From the NCBI RefSeq assembly GCF_050624435.1, contig NC_134541.1, forward strand, positions 100,436,805 to 100,500,804: DNA of 64,000 nt, read 5' to 3'. The notes under the pieces are model-generated. The model saw only the letters and a list, made by a program, of their open reading frames with translations. It searched no databases and was not told the DNA's origin. Shown here in pieces: positions 42,969-54,425 of this stretch. The position numbers and the translations under genes are program-made. The stretch is from Tenrec ecaudatus (lineage: Eukaryota; Chordata; Mammalia; Afrosoricida; Tenrecidae). How positions within the stretch are numbered: the first letter of the stretch is position 1; the number at the start of each line of letters is the position of its first letter.

Positions 42969-43800
42969 AATCTCAAAGGTTTGTTTTATAAGAAATAGTC
43001 ATCTAAGTGAGATATCAGCTAAGTCCACAGAGAAGAAGCACATCATCCCGCATGATCGAAGGATTGTAAATAATAAGATCCAAGACTGAAGGTGGGAATT
43101 GTATCAGTGCTCAAAATCTGAACACCCAATTTGCAGAAGGCTATAAATGACAGTGAAGCCCAAAATCCATTTGCAGAGTTCCCACCTGGATTCTCAGACC
43201 ATTGACCAGGGATGTGAGTAATTTTGTCTTCAAATAGAGTGCAATGGAGAGTAGATTACTCCAGATATAATTAGGTCAGAATTCAACATCTTTCCTTTTT
43301 GGCTTGTTCTAGTTTTTATTATTGTTCATGATTTCATCAATAATTTAATTATTAATTTATTAATAATTATTTTTATTGATGTACACATTTATTATTCACA
43401 AATATTTTCTTGCTAATGGTATCATTTATTAATTTGCTGTTGATTATTTTATTAATAAATATTTTTTCTTTATCATTTATTATTTTATCTAGTTTTTATT
43501 ATTTTCTGCTTTCTTTTGGATTGAGGCTTTTCTGAGTTTTAGTTTTCGTGGTGGTGTGTTTTTTTAATACAATTTTTTATATGAAATCCAGGGTAGATAA
43601 ATTATAGAAATAATAGTCAATTAATAGCTCTACAGGGTTATAACAGAAGGGTGAGAGGAAATGGGGAGCTAATAATAATAGATACAAGAATGAATAAAAT
43701 GATCTACAATTGACTGTGGTAACAATCACAGAGTTCTTTTTAATATATTTAAACATTGGATTGTATTATATGTTAATAAAATGGTTAAACTTTTAAAAGG
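42969..43800 (+). mobile_element. Old L1 3' UTR/3' end
   Basis: Collinear with 2290-2945: GTCATCTAAGTGAGATATCA, AAAATCCATTTGCAGAGTTC, ATATGAAATCCAGGGTAGAT, and a GAATAAAATGATCTACAATT terminus. An AT-rich insert (43324-43489) interrupts it. Confidence 0.82.
43309..43504. repeat. AT-rich insert between 15-bp direct repeats
   Basis: CTAGTTTTTATTATT occurs at 43309-43323 and 43490-43504. The 166 bases between are nearly all A/T and absent from the related copies at 2620-2640 and 54220-54240. Confidence 0.85.
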
Positions 43801-43865
43801 TAGAACTTCAAAATATTTTTAGAAAACTAGAATAGTGACATTAATATATTTAATAGTGACAAATA

Positions 43866-45051
43866 ATGATAATTTTTAAAATACTTTTATTGGGAGCTCT
43901 TACATCTCTTACCACAGTCCATACATTCTTCCAGTGTGTCAAGCACATTTGTACATATGCCACCATCATCATTTTCAAAGCATTCTCTTCCCACTTGATC
44001 CCCTGATTCATCCCCCATTACTTCCCCTTCCTCTCCCTCCCACCCTCCCTCACGAACCCTTGATAAGTTATAGATGATTTCCATATCTTACATCATCCTC
44101 CGTTGCCCCTCACCCACTTTTCTGTCATTCGTCCCCCTGGGAGAAGGTTATAATGATCCTTGTTATCAATTACCCCACTTCCCCCCTCCCCCCCTAATCC
44201 TCCTGGCATCTCTGCTCTCATTGTTGGTCCTGAGGGGTTTATCTGTGCTGGATTCCCTGTGTTTTTGGCTCTTATCTGTAGCAGTGTGCATGCTCTGATT
44301 TGTAAGGTAGAAATGAGGTCATGATAGTAGGGTGAAGGAAGCACCAAAGAACTAGAGCAAAGTTGTGTGTTTCATCGGTGCCATACTGCACCTTGACTGG
44401 CTCATCTCTTCCCTGTGACCTATGAGGGGATGTCCAATTATCCACAGATGGACATTGGCTCTCCACTCCATGTCCCCTACACCCAATTCACCTTGGGTAT
44501 GGTTTTGTTCTGGGTCTTAGATGCCTGATACCTGATCCCATCAACACCTCATGATCACACAGGCTGGTATGCTTCTTCCATGTGGGTTTTCTTGCTTCTG
44601 AGCTAGATGGATGCGTATTTATCTTCATGCCTTTAAGACCCCAGATGCTATATCTTTTGATGCCTGGAACCATCAACTTTCTTCACCGCATTCGCTTATG
44701 AACCCATCATGGAATGCCAGTTTAATAGAACAAAGCGTTCTTGCATTGAAGGAGGACTTGAGTGGAGCCTAATGAACTAAAATCAATGGAAAGAAGGTCA
44801 TAGGATGCCTAGTGGGGCTTAATCAAGGGCAACGTAGCAGCGAGGAATTACTAAATCTGAATGAAGACCTAACATGATGGTGGGACAAGAGGAGAGTAAA
44901 AGGAAATAGAGGAAAGAACCCCAGGCAAAGGACATTTATAGAGAGCTAAATTTAGGCATGTACAAATGTAAATATATGTATATGTATATATAATGAGAGG
45001 GGAATAGAACTATGTTCTCATATCTATATGTTAAGGATGACAATTTTTAAA
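43866..45051 (-). mobile_element. L1 3' UTR with 5' inversion (twin priming)
   Basis: 43881-44770 is minus-oriented L1 3' UTR (complement of poly-A end to GAGTACTTGAG-like GGAGGACTTGAGTGGAG). From about 44778 to 45036 the L1 sequence is plus-oriented (CTTAATCAAGGGCAACGTAG, GTGGGACAAGAGGAGAGTAA) and is the adjoining upstream block. Target duplication ATGATAATTTTTAAA/ATGACAATTTTTAAA at 43866-43880 and 45037-45051. Confidence 0.92.
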
Positions 45052-45108
45052 TAATTTAATAATGAGAATGAAATTTTCCCATAAACCTTTAGAAGCCCTC
45101 TCATACAA
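45052..45108. mobile_element. Palindromic mariner-like MITE, copy 5 (partial)
   Basis: AATGAGAATGAAATTTTCCC ... CCTTTAGAAGCCCTCTCATA. Confidence 0.5.
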
Positions 45109-45137
45109 TTACTACACAACCCCATCGCACAACCATC

Positions 45138-45305
45138 AGGCTGATTCTGAATCCTAGCAGCCCGACAGAACAGAGGAGAACTTCCCAGGATCTCCCAGGT
45201 TCTAAATGCTTACAGAGGCAGACTGCCGCTGAGCAACTGGTGGGTGCGAAGCATCAACCTTTCTGTTAGCAGCCCAATACTTAACCCACTGCACCAACAG
45301 GATTC
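45138..45305 (-). repeat. AfroSINE
   Basis: Complement of the head at TTCTGTTAGCAGCCCAATAC, then TTAACCCACTGCACCAACAG. Confidence 0.8.
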
Positions 45306-45440
45306 CTCACAATTACTGTAGGGTCTGGGGTATGGGACATAACCTCTATATGTTTAAAGGTTAGATAATTTTATTAAATCTACAACCTCAACCTTGAATT
45401 CTACAAATTTATCACCTGGATGAATAGTAGGAATATTGTT

Positions 45441-45762
45441 TTTTGTCTGTGTTCTTTTAAAAACCATTTTATTGGGGGCTCATACACCTCTTATCACAAT
45501 CCATACACCCATCCGTGGTGTCAAGCACATTTGCACACATGTTGCCATCCTCATTCTCAAAACATTTTCTTTCTACTTGAGCCCTTGGTATCAGCTCCTC
45601 ATTCCCCCCCTCCCTCCCTCCCCAGACTCTTCCCTTATAAACCCTTTATAAGTTATAAATTATTATTATTTTATCATGTCTTACACTGTCCAATGTCTCC
45701 CTTCTCCCATTTTTCTGCTGTCCATCCCCCAGGGAGGGGGTTATATGTAGATCCCTGTGCTC
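45441..45762 (-). mobile_element. L1 3' end with 17-bp target duplication
   Basis: ATAGTAGGAATATTGTT (45424-45440) and ATAGTAGGAACATTGTT (45763-45779) flank a minus-oriented L1 terminus: AACCATTTTATTGGGGGCTC ... GGGAGGGGGTTATATGTAGA. Confidence 0.94.
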
Positions 45763-45779
45763 ATAGTAGGAACATTGTT

Positions 45780-46465
45780 AACATTAATCATGCAGCTTGT
45801 ACCATGTTACCAATATTCTCTTATAAATCATTTAGAATGGTATATAGAATCTTAAAACCTGTACACATTGTCCCTGAAAAATATTAAGATATCAATTAAC
45901 TTGCCAAGCATACAGTTTATAAAGGTACTTTACCTTTGAGAAAAAAGATAATGTGATCATTTACTGGTTGTCAAGTTCAAGAACTGTTCCAGTCTCTCCC
46001 AAACCTTTGGGGGAAATCGTCTTCTACAATGTATATACCTTTGAAAGACTAATGATGATGTGAGGAGATTCCCCACAGGAAGCTAGCTGTCCCCCATTTC
46101 TGTGATGAAATCATTCAAGCATCTGAAGCAGGAGGACTTTTCACAACTGCTTCATTTTGCTTTCTTGGTGATGGGGACTAAGGTACAAAACACAACGATG
46201 GCTGAAACGGATGCGAGAAGGCGTCCAAAGCCCCAGGCGTGATGGTGTTCTGTGGTACAGCATGCATTCAGTGCCTCTTTGTCACAATTAGCTTCTGGGA
46301 CGCTTCCTCTTGGGAGCACAGACAGCCTCTGAACGCAGCTCCCCAGAGATGCTGCCCCGTGTGTGCAGTGCCATGTTGCTTCTCCAGCTTTGCCAGTCCA
46401 ACGTACGCTTTCTTCTTCGGGGCTTTGCCCACATTTCGGGAGAAAGCTGAGACATCTTCCCTATA
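45780..46465. other. No gene recognised
   Basis: Unassigned, partly less AT-rich (46190-46460). An 80-codon frame at 46239-46481 has no known domain. Confidence 0.45.
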
Positions 46466-46510
46466 TTTAAGATTGCTCTGAGTTGGCAGAAACTCGATGG
46501 CAGTGGGTAT
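46466..46510 (+). repeat. AfroSINE tail
   Basis: GAGTTGGCAGAAACTCGATG followed by GCAGTGGGT. Confidence 0.6.
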
Positions 46511-46854
46511 GGTGGAGCAATGTCAAACAGCAGGTGGTGATACTGTGCAGAGTCAGAGCAACATGGTTCACTGGAGAAGTGCTGGGATTATACTGTGGCC
46601 CTTCCTAGTAGGAAACTTTAGTCAGATTTCTTTTAATTTGAACTTCAGTTACATTGGGGAAAGTAATGATATTAACGATCCATGACTTTTGGTGATGACT
46701 ACCTCAGATATTTAGAGCGGCTATAATTGGGCTGGGGGTGAGAGTGGCCCATCCTAGAGGGGAAGATTATTGTCAGATAGCTCTGGTACATCACTGCAGC
46801 TCAGAGCCCGCACTTAGTAAGGACACACTGGTGATGGATGTTGTGTGCCGCGGC
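46511..46854. other. No feature recognised
   Basis: Unassigned. Confidence 0.45.
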
Positions 46855-46960
46855 GTCAATGTTGACCCATAATCTTATGTGAACCTAGAGGACAGAGTCA
46901 AATTGTCCCACAGGGTTTTTATTTCCTACCCTAGGCTGTTATCTTTACAGAAGATGACAT
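46855..46960 (-). repeat. AfroSINE fragment
   Basis: GTCAATGTTGACCCATAATC, CTAGAGGACAGAGTCAAATT and GTTATCTTTACAG follow the SINE complement. Confidence 0.65.
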
Positions 46961-47199
46961 ATTTTTTTGCTGGTTTTTAAACTTTTACTAGCTTCCTTTT
47001 TTGCGTGCTTTTCAAGTGAATGGCCCAGGTGGATTTTAGTCTATTCACAAAGCCATGCAGTGACGACACCTACTTGGTTCCAGATCATTGTACCATCCCC
47101 ATCCCCCCAAAGGAAACCCCATGCTCATGACACAGTCATTCTCATTCACTGTTCCTACAACTGCCGAGTGCTCAGGGACACCTCATCCATAGCCAGAGA

Positions 47200-47898
47200 T
47201 CAGTGTTTTTTAATATAAATTTTAAGGAAATACTAATCCCAAAAGGGGTTCCATGGTCATCCCAATTAATTGGCCTAATAATGTGTTTAGGGCTTCCATT
47301 TTGCCTCCTGGTTCTTTGCATAGTGCCTGGGGTCTTAAAAGTTTGTAAGGGGGTCATCCATGGCACACCAATGGTCTCTATTCTTTTGAAGCAACAGAGG
47401 AAGAAAGAGACCAGATAAAGAGCATATAGCATGTGTGAATCGCTGCCTCTATTAACAACTAACTGACTCTTGGTCTTAGGACCAGAACTAGGTAGTGTGT
47501 CCAGCCACTCTTACAAAATGTTTTCGTCAAAGATTCCTAATCAAAACCGGAAAAACACACACAGACCAGACCTCCAAATTCTCATAAACTCCAGACTTCT
47601 GAAGCCATGGAGGGCAGATGAACCCCTGAAACTACTGTCTTGAGAACCCCTGTAATCATCAACCCAAAACCATCCCCTGAAGTCTTCCTAAAACCAAACA
47701 ATAGTCTAGCTTCACTGATGAAAAGTTGATGTCTTCTCTGGAGAAGTCAGGAAAGGAGGAGGCCTGGAAATGGGAAGGGCAGGGAAGGGATGGGCTAAGA
47801 TGTGACACATTATGGGATTGCAATCAATGACATGACACTAAACGTATCGCATTGTTGAATGGAAAATTCATTTGCTCTTCACCCAACTCACACAAAAT
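47200..47898 (+). mobile_element. L1-lineage 3' UTR fragment
   Basis: Resembles the sequence at 20900-21610: GGGGTCTTAAAAGTTTGTAA, ATTGCAATCAATGACATGAC, TTGAATGGAAAATTCATTTG. Non-coding. Confidence 0.5.
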
Positions 47899-50091
47899 TT
47901 GTTGTTGTTATTGGTGTTTAATAATTTTATTGGGGGCTCATACATCTCTTATCATAATCCATACATACATCCAGTATATCAAGCACATTTGTACACCTGT
48001 TGCCATCATCATTCTCAAAACATTTGCTTTTTACTTGATCCCTTGGTATCAGCTCCTCATTTTTCGCTCTCCCTCCCTAGCTCCCTCCCTCGTGAACCCT
48101 TGATAATTTATAAATTATTATTATTTTGTCATATCGTACACTGGTCAATGTCTCCCTTCACCCACTTTTCTGTTTCCATGCCCAAGGGAGGAGGTTATAT
48201 GTAGATACTTGTAATTGGTAACCCGTTTCCACCCCACCCTCCCTCCACCCTCCCAGTATCACCACTCTCTCCACTGAAGGGATCATCTGTCCTAGATTCC
48301 CTGTGTTTCTAGTTCCTATCTGTACATCCTCTGGTTTAGCAAGATTTGTAAGGTAGAATTGGGATCATGATAGTGGGGATCAGGAGGGGGAAGCATTTAG
48401 GAACTAGAGGAATGTTGTATGTCTCATGGTTGCTACACTGCACCTGGACTGGATCTTCTCATCCCCGCAACCCTTCTCTAAGAGGATGTCCAGTTGCCTC
48501 CGATGGGTCTTAGGTCCCCAATCTGTACTCCCCCTCATTCACAATGATTTGATTTTTTGTTCTTTGATGCCTGATACCTGATCCCTTTGGCACCTCGTGA
48601 TCACACAGGGTAGTGTGTTTCTTCCATGTGGGCTTTGTTGCTTCTGAGCTAGATGGCCACTTGTTTACCTTCAAGTCTTTAAGAACTTAGATGCTATATC
48701 TTTTGACAGCCTGGCACCATCAGCTTTCTTCACTACTTTTGCTTATGTACCTGCTTTGTCTTCAGTGATCGTGTCAGGAAGGTGAGCATTATAGAATGCC
48801 AGTTTAAGAGAACAAAGTATTCTTGCATTAAGAGAGTACTTGAGTAGAGGCCCAATGTTCTTCTGCTACCTTAATACTAAACCTATAAATATATGCACAT
48901 AGATATATTTCCCCATCCTCATAAATATATTTACGTACATACATACCTGTATTTAGAACTCTATAAAGGCCCTTTGCCTCCTAGTTCTTTCCTCTTGTCC
49001 CACTATCATGCTCAGCCTTCATTTGGGTTTCAGTAATTCTTCTCAGTTATATCACACTTGATCAAGCCCTACAGGCCTCCCACACCCTCCTCAACACCAA
49101 TTTTGGATCACTTGTTGTTCCCTTGTCCCTGAGTTTGTTAACACCACTTCCTTTCCCCCCACTTCCCCTTTTTCCATGTCCCCCCAGAACCGTCAGTCCC
49201 ATTGTTTTCCCCTCCAGATTGTTCATCCAGCCTATCTTATTTAGACAGACCTGTGAATATAATAACATGCACAAAAACAAGACAGAGCAAATCAAAGCAA
49301 CAAAAGAAAACAAAACAACAGAGGGTGGTTTGGAAGGGGGAACTGATTACAAGGATCTACGTATGACCTCCTCCCTGGGGGATGGACGGCAGAGGAGTGG
49401 GTGAAGGGAGACATCAGACAGTGCAAGAAATGACAAAATAATAATTTGTAAATTATCAAGGGTTCATGGGGGAGTGGGGAGGGAGGGGAAAATGAGGAGC
49501 TGCTGCCAGGGGTTTAGGTGGAGAGCAAATGTTTTGAGAATGATGAGGGTAATGAATGTACAAATGTGCTTTGCACAATTGATGTAGGTATGGATTGTGA
49601 TAAGAGTTTTATGAAACGAGCCCCTAATAAAACCATTTTTAAAAGTTTATGTTAATGAAAATGCATACACACCTTGAACAATGCAATCAATGTCGCTGAA
49701 TTGAACATATAAAAACCTTGGAATTGGTGTACATTTGGCTGCATATATTTTCAACAACAATAAAATAATATTTTTGGAGGAAAAAAGAAAATGAAACAAC
49801 AACAATAAACAATGACAAAAAAGAGAGAGAAAAGCCTATAGGTGGTTCAAGGACTGTTTTTTTGGCCTTTAGGAGTGTTTTCCAGTCGAGTCTGATGGGG
49901 TGCTATACCCTGGCCCCAAAGTCTATTTTTGGTGTTCCCTGGGGACTTTGTTACTCTGTTCCCCTTGCTGTTCTGTTGCACGTCCTTAGGGTTTTGCCTC
50001 AGTGTGGTGGGATCAGATCGGGTGCAATTCCCAACTGTGTCTCCAGTGTTGTCCCCTGTAGAGCTATGGGTCAGTGGTTGTTGTTGTTTTT
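47899..50091 (-). mobile_element. L1 3' UTR, split by a second L1
   Basis: Minus L1 3' UTR from TTTAATAATTTTATTGGGGG through TCATGATAGTGGGGATCAGG and CAGCCTGGCACCATCAGCTT to 49320, and resuming at about 49802 to GTTGTCCCCTGTAGAGC. The ends carry TTGTTGTTGTT-like sequence, a possible weak target duplication. The whole is antisense to 32740-34740. Confidence 0.88.
49321..49782 (+). mobile_element. L1 3' end with candidate 3' transduction
   Basis: Flanked by AAAAGAAAACAAAACAACA (49302-49320) and AAAAGAAAATGAAACAACA (49783-49801). The first part is the L1 terminus (to AATAAAACCATTTTTAAAAG, about 49648). Then comes about 130 bases of non-L1 sequence with its own AACAATAAAATAATATTTTT signal at 49757-49776, before the second flank. 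Confidence 0.88.
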
Positions 50092-50104
50092 AAAGAGACT
50101 ATGA

Positions 50105-50275
50105 AGAACTCCAACCAAACTGCCATCGAGTCAATGCTGACCCATAGCGACCCCTGCAGGTTTCCGAGGCTGTAACTGTTTATGCGAGTAGAAAGCCCAA
50201 TCTTTCTCCAGAAGAGCTGGGGTGGTTTTAAACTTCCATTCATTCGGATCACAGCCCGCCGTGTAACTGCACGCC
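50105..50275 (-). repeat. AfroSINE
   Basis: AACTGCCATCGAGTCAATGC, GACCCATAGCGACCCCTGCA, GGCTGTAACTGTTTATGCGA, the complement of a well-kept SINE. Confidence 0.9.
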
Positions 50276-50873
50276 AATAAATCCAACAACTTAAAATAAA
50301 AAGTCTGCCATACAGAACTGTCTATATGGGGTTAAAACGCAGGGATTCGGAAGATTAGCTCAAACACTAAGAGAACAGTGAGTTTCTGCTAATGAGGGAG
50401 GAACAACTCAGAGAAGGAGGATGCGAAGAGTCGTACAGCTCAGCGAATGTCATCCATGTCATTAAATGGAAACACTTGCAGGTTTTGCTGTGCATAAAGA
50501 TCAACCACAGCAATAATTAAAAATACAGCGAGATACTGTATAAGAGAAAAAGGTTTTACAGTCATATAGGTTTGGGAAAACAGTGATGCCTTATATGGGA
50601 GCGTCACCATGCATGTTCACATATAAACATGCTTGTTCACATATAAACCATGCATGTAATGGAGGATCCTATGGACTCCAGTGTTTTCCAAAGTTATGTG
50701 ACCCTGGGTCCTTTGCATAGAACACCTTTTAGGAGAACTGGCTGGTTCTAAGGAATCCATACTATGACCTTTACACTATAGGATCAAAAGTACACCACAT
50801 ATGTTATTTCTTCAGCCAATAAATAACTTTTCCCTTTTAACCAACTTCACTATTTTGAGAAGATCAGTTTAAT
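50276..50873. other. No gene recognised
   Basis: Unassigned. A 13-base direct repeat, GTTCACATATAAA, occurs at 50616 and 50636. Confidence 0.5.
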
Positions 50874-50988
50874 CAGTGTTTTGCAAACTTCCTAATGCCA
50901 GGACCCGTCCCCAAACCATAAAATTATTTTTGTTGCTACTCGATATCTGTAATTTTGCTACAGTTATGAATGAGGCGACCCCTGTGAC
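50874..50988. mobile_element. SPIN-like hAT remnant
   Basis: CAGTGTTTTGCAAACTTCCT, TTTTTGTTGCTACTCGATAT and GGCGACCCCTGTGA; the right end is lost. Confidence 0.85.
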
Positions 50989-51147
50989 TTAAACTTAGAG
51001 TCATAACCAATACTATTGAACTGCTTCTGGATTTCTCTGAGAGGCATTCTGTCCTATCAATATGAAAATGTAATTAACAGGATCTCCAAATTAAAATACT
51101 AAGCTTAGGAGTAGCATTGCAATTTGTAGAATTTCTCAAACGTGTAT

Positions 51148-51228
51148 GAGCGGGCTTTGAGAAGTTCATGGAAAAGTTCCATTATCCTTTATTCCATTTT
51201 CCATGAACTTTTAAAAACTTCCTGGTAT
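51148..51228. mobile_element. Palindromic mariner-like MITE, copy 6
   Basis: GGGCTTTGAGAAGTTCATGG ... CCATGAACTTTTAAAAACTT; the best preserved hairpin of the six. Confidence 0.75.
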
Positions 51229-51507
51229 GAACCAGCATGGTACTGTAAATAAGATTCCTTTCTCCAGTTACTTATTAATTCCATTAGTTATATCAGCGTG
51301 GACTCATTAGTGAGTCAGGGGACTATGTTTCTTCCATCCTGCCACCTATACCATGTGATCCCCATAGTCGCCATGGAAAGGGGAAAATGACTTTTTAGAT
51401 CACACAGGGGCTTGCTGGCTATGCCTTCCGAAGATTTCTACCACATTTACTCACATGCCTATTGCCAATTCCTGTGACTTGATGTATAACACCCACACCA
51501 TAATGTG

Positions 51508-52017
51508 TTAGTCCACATAGACTGGAGAAACAAATTCATAGACACTCATGTGTATAGAAAAAAAAGAGCTTTGTATCAAAGAGTAATTATATATTAAAAA
51601 AAAGTCCCAGCCCAGTCCAGATCAAGTCCATAAGTCCAATATTATCCCATATGTCCAATACCAATCTATAAATTCCTCTTCAGACTCACACAACATATGC
51701 AATGATGCCAAATGCAAGAAGATCACTGGCCAGTGGGTAGAAAGTCTTGTGGATCCACTGACGGTAGAAGCACCTCAGCACTGTGTGGGTCTTCACGTGC
51801 CTCCTCCAGCTCCAGGGCTCTAGCTCTGTCAGCATAGCTCCATGTGGCTTGTCAATAGTAACATCTCACAGGGAGAGTGTGTATCTAGCCTCCAGTGAGT
51901 TATTTATCTCTGTTTGTGCCTCCCAAATGAGGTCATCAAGCTGCGGCTTGATTGACAGGCTAAATTCCACCCCTTCACTCTTAATAGTCTCAGGTTGACA
52001 GCAGATTATGTAACTGC
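51508..52017 (-). mobile_element. LTR-like element, most complete copy
   Basis: 510 bases, collinear with the split copy at 30912/34948-35385: ACATAGACTGGAGAAACAAA, CAGTCCAGATCAAGTCCATA, CATATGCAATGATGCCAAAT, CTTGTCAATAGTAACATCTC. Ends near GATTATGTAACTGCCACA. Confidence 0.72.
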
Positions 52018-52199
52018 CACACTTGACCCTCAACTCACAGGCATGAGAGGCTGGGAACTGCAGGCCTCCTATGAGGACAGCCTTGAGTCAACCTTGCCAC
52101 AGTACCTAATTGAAGAGCATCCCCCAAATTCATGTTCACCTGGACCTTCAGAATGTGATCCTATCTGGAACTTGGTCTTTACTCATACAGCTAATTCAA

Positions 52200-52435
52200 A
52201 TGAAGTCACACTGGGTTAAACTCAAACAAAGCAACCTCATGGCCATGAAGTCCATTGTGACCCATAGGGACCCTACAGACCCTGCAGAGCTGCCCCTGAA
52301 AGCTTCCAAGGCTGTAAATCTTTATAGAAAGCCTAGGCTGTCTCTCACATAGACAGATGAGGTTGGTGAGTTCAAACTGCTGAACATTTGGTTCATAGCC
52401 CAACTCATAACCCACACTGCCACCAGGGCTCTCTC
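52200..52435 (-). repeat. AfroSINE, nearly full
   Basis: AAGTCCATTGTGACCCATAG, AAGCTTCCAAGGCTGTAAAT and ACTGCCACCAGGGCTCTC. Confidence 0.9.
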
Positions 52436-52711
52436 ACTGGATTAAGAGGGGCTCTGAATCCAATGATTGGTGTCCTCATTCAGCCATCTGATAACACAGA
52501 GATACACTGGGAGAATATTTGAAGATCGCGATAAACAGTGGATTGCTATGTCTAAACACCAACGATTACCAGCAACCATCAGAAACTAGGAAGAGAAATA
52601 AGAAAGGATTCTTCGCTAGAGCCTTCAGAAGTAGCATGGCCCCACTGATACCTTGACTTCCAACATCTAGACCCCAGAACTGCTCAAAAATAAAACTATG
52701 TTGTTTTAAGC

Positions 52712-52794
52712 CAGCAGCTCTCAACCTGTGGGTCGTGTCACCACATGAGGAACTGTGTGAAAGGGTCGGGCATTAGGAAGGCTGAGAGCCGCTG
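52712..52794. mobile_element. Internally deleted SPIN-like MITE with perfect TSD
   Basis: 83 bases from CAGCAGCTCTCAACCTGTGG to GGCTGAGAGCCGCTG with an 8-base target duplication TTTTAAGC on both sides (52704-52711, 52795-52802). Confidence 0.95.
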
Positions 52795-52802
52795 TTTTAA
52801 GC

Positions 52803-53349
52803 CATCCTCTTCATGATCATTTGCTGCTGCAGTTCTAGGAAAGCAATATACAAATACATCATGTACCTCTTTTCTTACTCTAATGTCCAGTCAAGTAACT
52901 GAGTCCCAGTTCTGTCAGTTAAGTGGGCTCCCACTATCTAGTCAACCATGAAGATACAGAGGGAATTTGTCACGCCAACTGTCAAAACACAATATGAAGT
53001 GAAAAAGAATACAAAACAGGGAGTAAAAAATTATATTTACATACAACACACTCATACTGTCTCAGAAAGCTACTGGGCGAGGAAATAAGGAAGTAAGCCA
53101 CCCAACCAAGAAGGAGAAACTTACAAGATCCAGGCAGCCAGAAATTCAGTTCCAGAGAGAGGTAGAGGTGACTAAGAATCATGCAAGATGACAGCTGTGC
53201 TCTGGGCTTAGCTAGAAGAGTCTAGAATGGAGCAGCTCAGAGGATTCCTTGAAGCTCCAAGTACCTGTTGGAAACCTAATGACCATGACCAGATTGAGGT
53301 GGGGGAGGTGGGGAGACAGCACCCAGCTCCTTTGATATTATGGACATTC
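52803..53349. other. No gene recognised
   Basis: Unassigned. Confidence 0.5.
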
Positions 53350-53360
53350 AAACTAAGTAA

Positions 53361-53500
53361 CAAAAATGAGCTGATACCAAGGGCTCAAGTAGCAAGAAAA
53401 TGTTTTGAAAGTGATGATGGCAACATGTGTACAAATGTACTTGACACGATGGATGGGTTGTGATAAGAGCTGAAAGAGCCCTCAATAAAATGATTTTTTT
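53361..53500 (+). mobile_element. Very short L1 3' end with 11-bp target duplication
   Basis: AAACTAAGTAA at 53350-53360 and 53501-53511 flanks CAAAAATGAGCTGATACC ... CAATAAAATGATTTTTTT. Only the last 140 bases of L1 were copied. Confidence 0.93.
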
Positions 53501-53511
53501 AAACTAAGTAA

Positions 53512-53916
53512 TCTGACCATTACTAGCTTCAAGGAAGTAAATACAATATTGAGCAAAAACTAATCGTAGTTGACCTCATAGCTCGGCTGTGAGAGGCACA
53601 GCCATAGTTATAATTCTGTCAACATGGAATGCCGAGTCGACCGAAGAGTTGATGGCAATGTGACAGGAGCACAGACGTGGTGAGGGTGCTGATGGTGAAG
53701 GTGTGATCAGGCTACCTTCTGACACTCCAAATGGACATGAATTTTGAGAAATATTATGCAGCTCACTGTTTTCTTTTTAGCTCCATATAACTCGATAGTT
53801 TCAATATATTTAAGAATTGTAAATCATCACTAAAATCAATTTTAGAACATTTTTCTTCATTCTTGTACTTATTGTTAGCTCTTTTCCCCCAACCTCCCCT
53901 GCCATAATCCTCCCAA
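53512..53916. other. No gene recognised
   Basis: Unassigned. Confidence 0.5.
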
Positions 53917-54085
53917 ACTCATTGCCATCAAATTAATACTCATAGTAACCTTATAGGACAGGGTAGAACTGTCCCTGTGGGTTTCCAAGAGTGTAACTTG
54001 TTATAGGAATAAAAAACGTCATCTTTCTCCTGTGGAGCAACTATGGTTTCGAACTGCTGACCTTGTGGTCTAACCTAAGAAACCA
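53917..54085 (-). repeat. AfroSINE
   Basis: CTCATTGCCATCAAATTAAT, GGACAGGGTAGAACTGTCCC, GGTTTCGAACTGCTGACCTT. Confidence 0.85.
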
Positions 54086-54425
54086 TTGATACAGTGACTG
54101 TCTCTATATAACTACCTATCCTGGGTTTCATATAAAGAATATCATACCAAAAACAAACAAAAAACTCAACAACAATAAAACAAAAACCTCAAAAAAAACT
54201 TCAATTCAAAAGAAAGCAGAAGATAATAAAAACTAGAACAGATTTTAAATGGATCAAAAGGGAAAGCAAATAAGGTGTTTAATTTTAACCTAATTATATC
54301 GGCATTAATCCACTTTTCAATGTACTCTGTCTGAAGGCAGACAATGGACTGAGGGAATTCACCAGAGGCTTAATCCAGGTGGGGACACTGTAAATGGATT
54401 TTAGATTTTCATTGTCACTCATGTT

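Noticed and set aside
47899-50091. Possible large palindrome between oppositely oriented L1 3' ends
   Set aside because: Explained by one L1 inserted in another in the opposite orientation, with its own target duplications.
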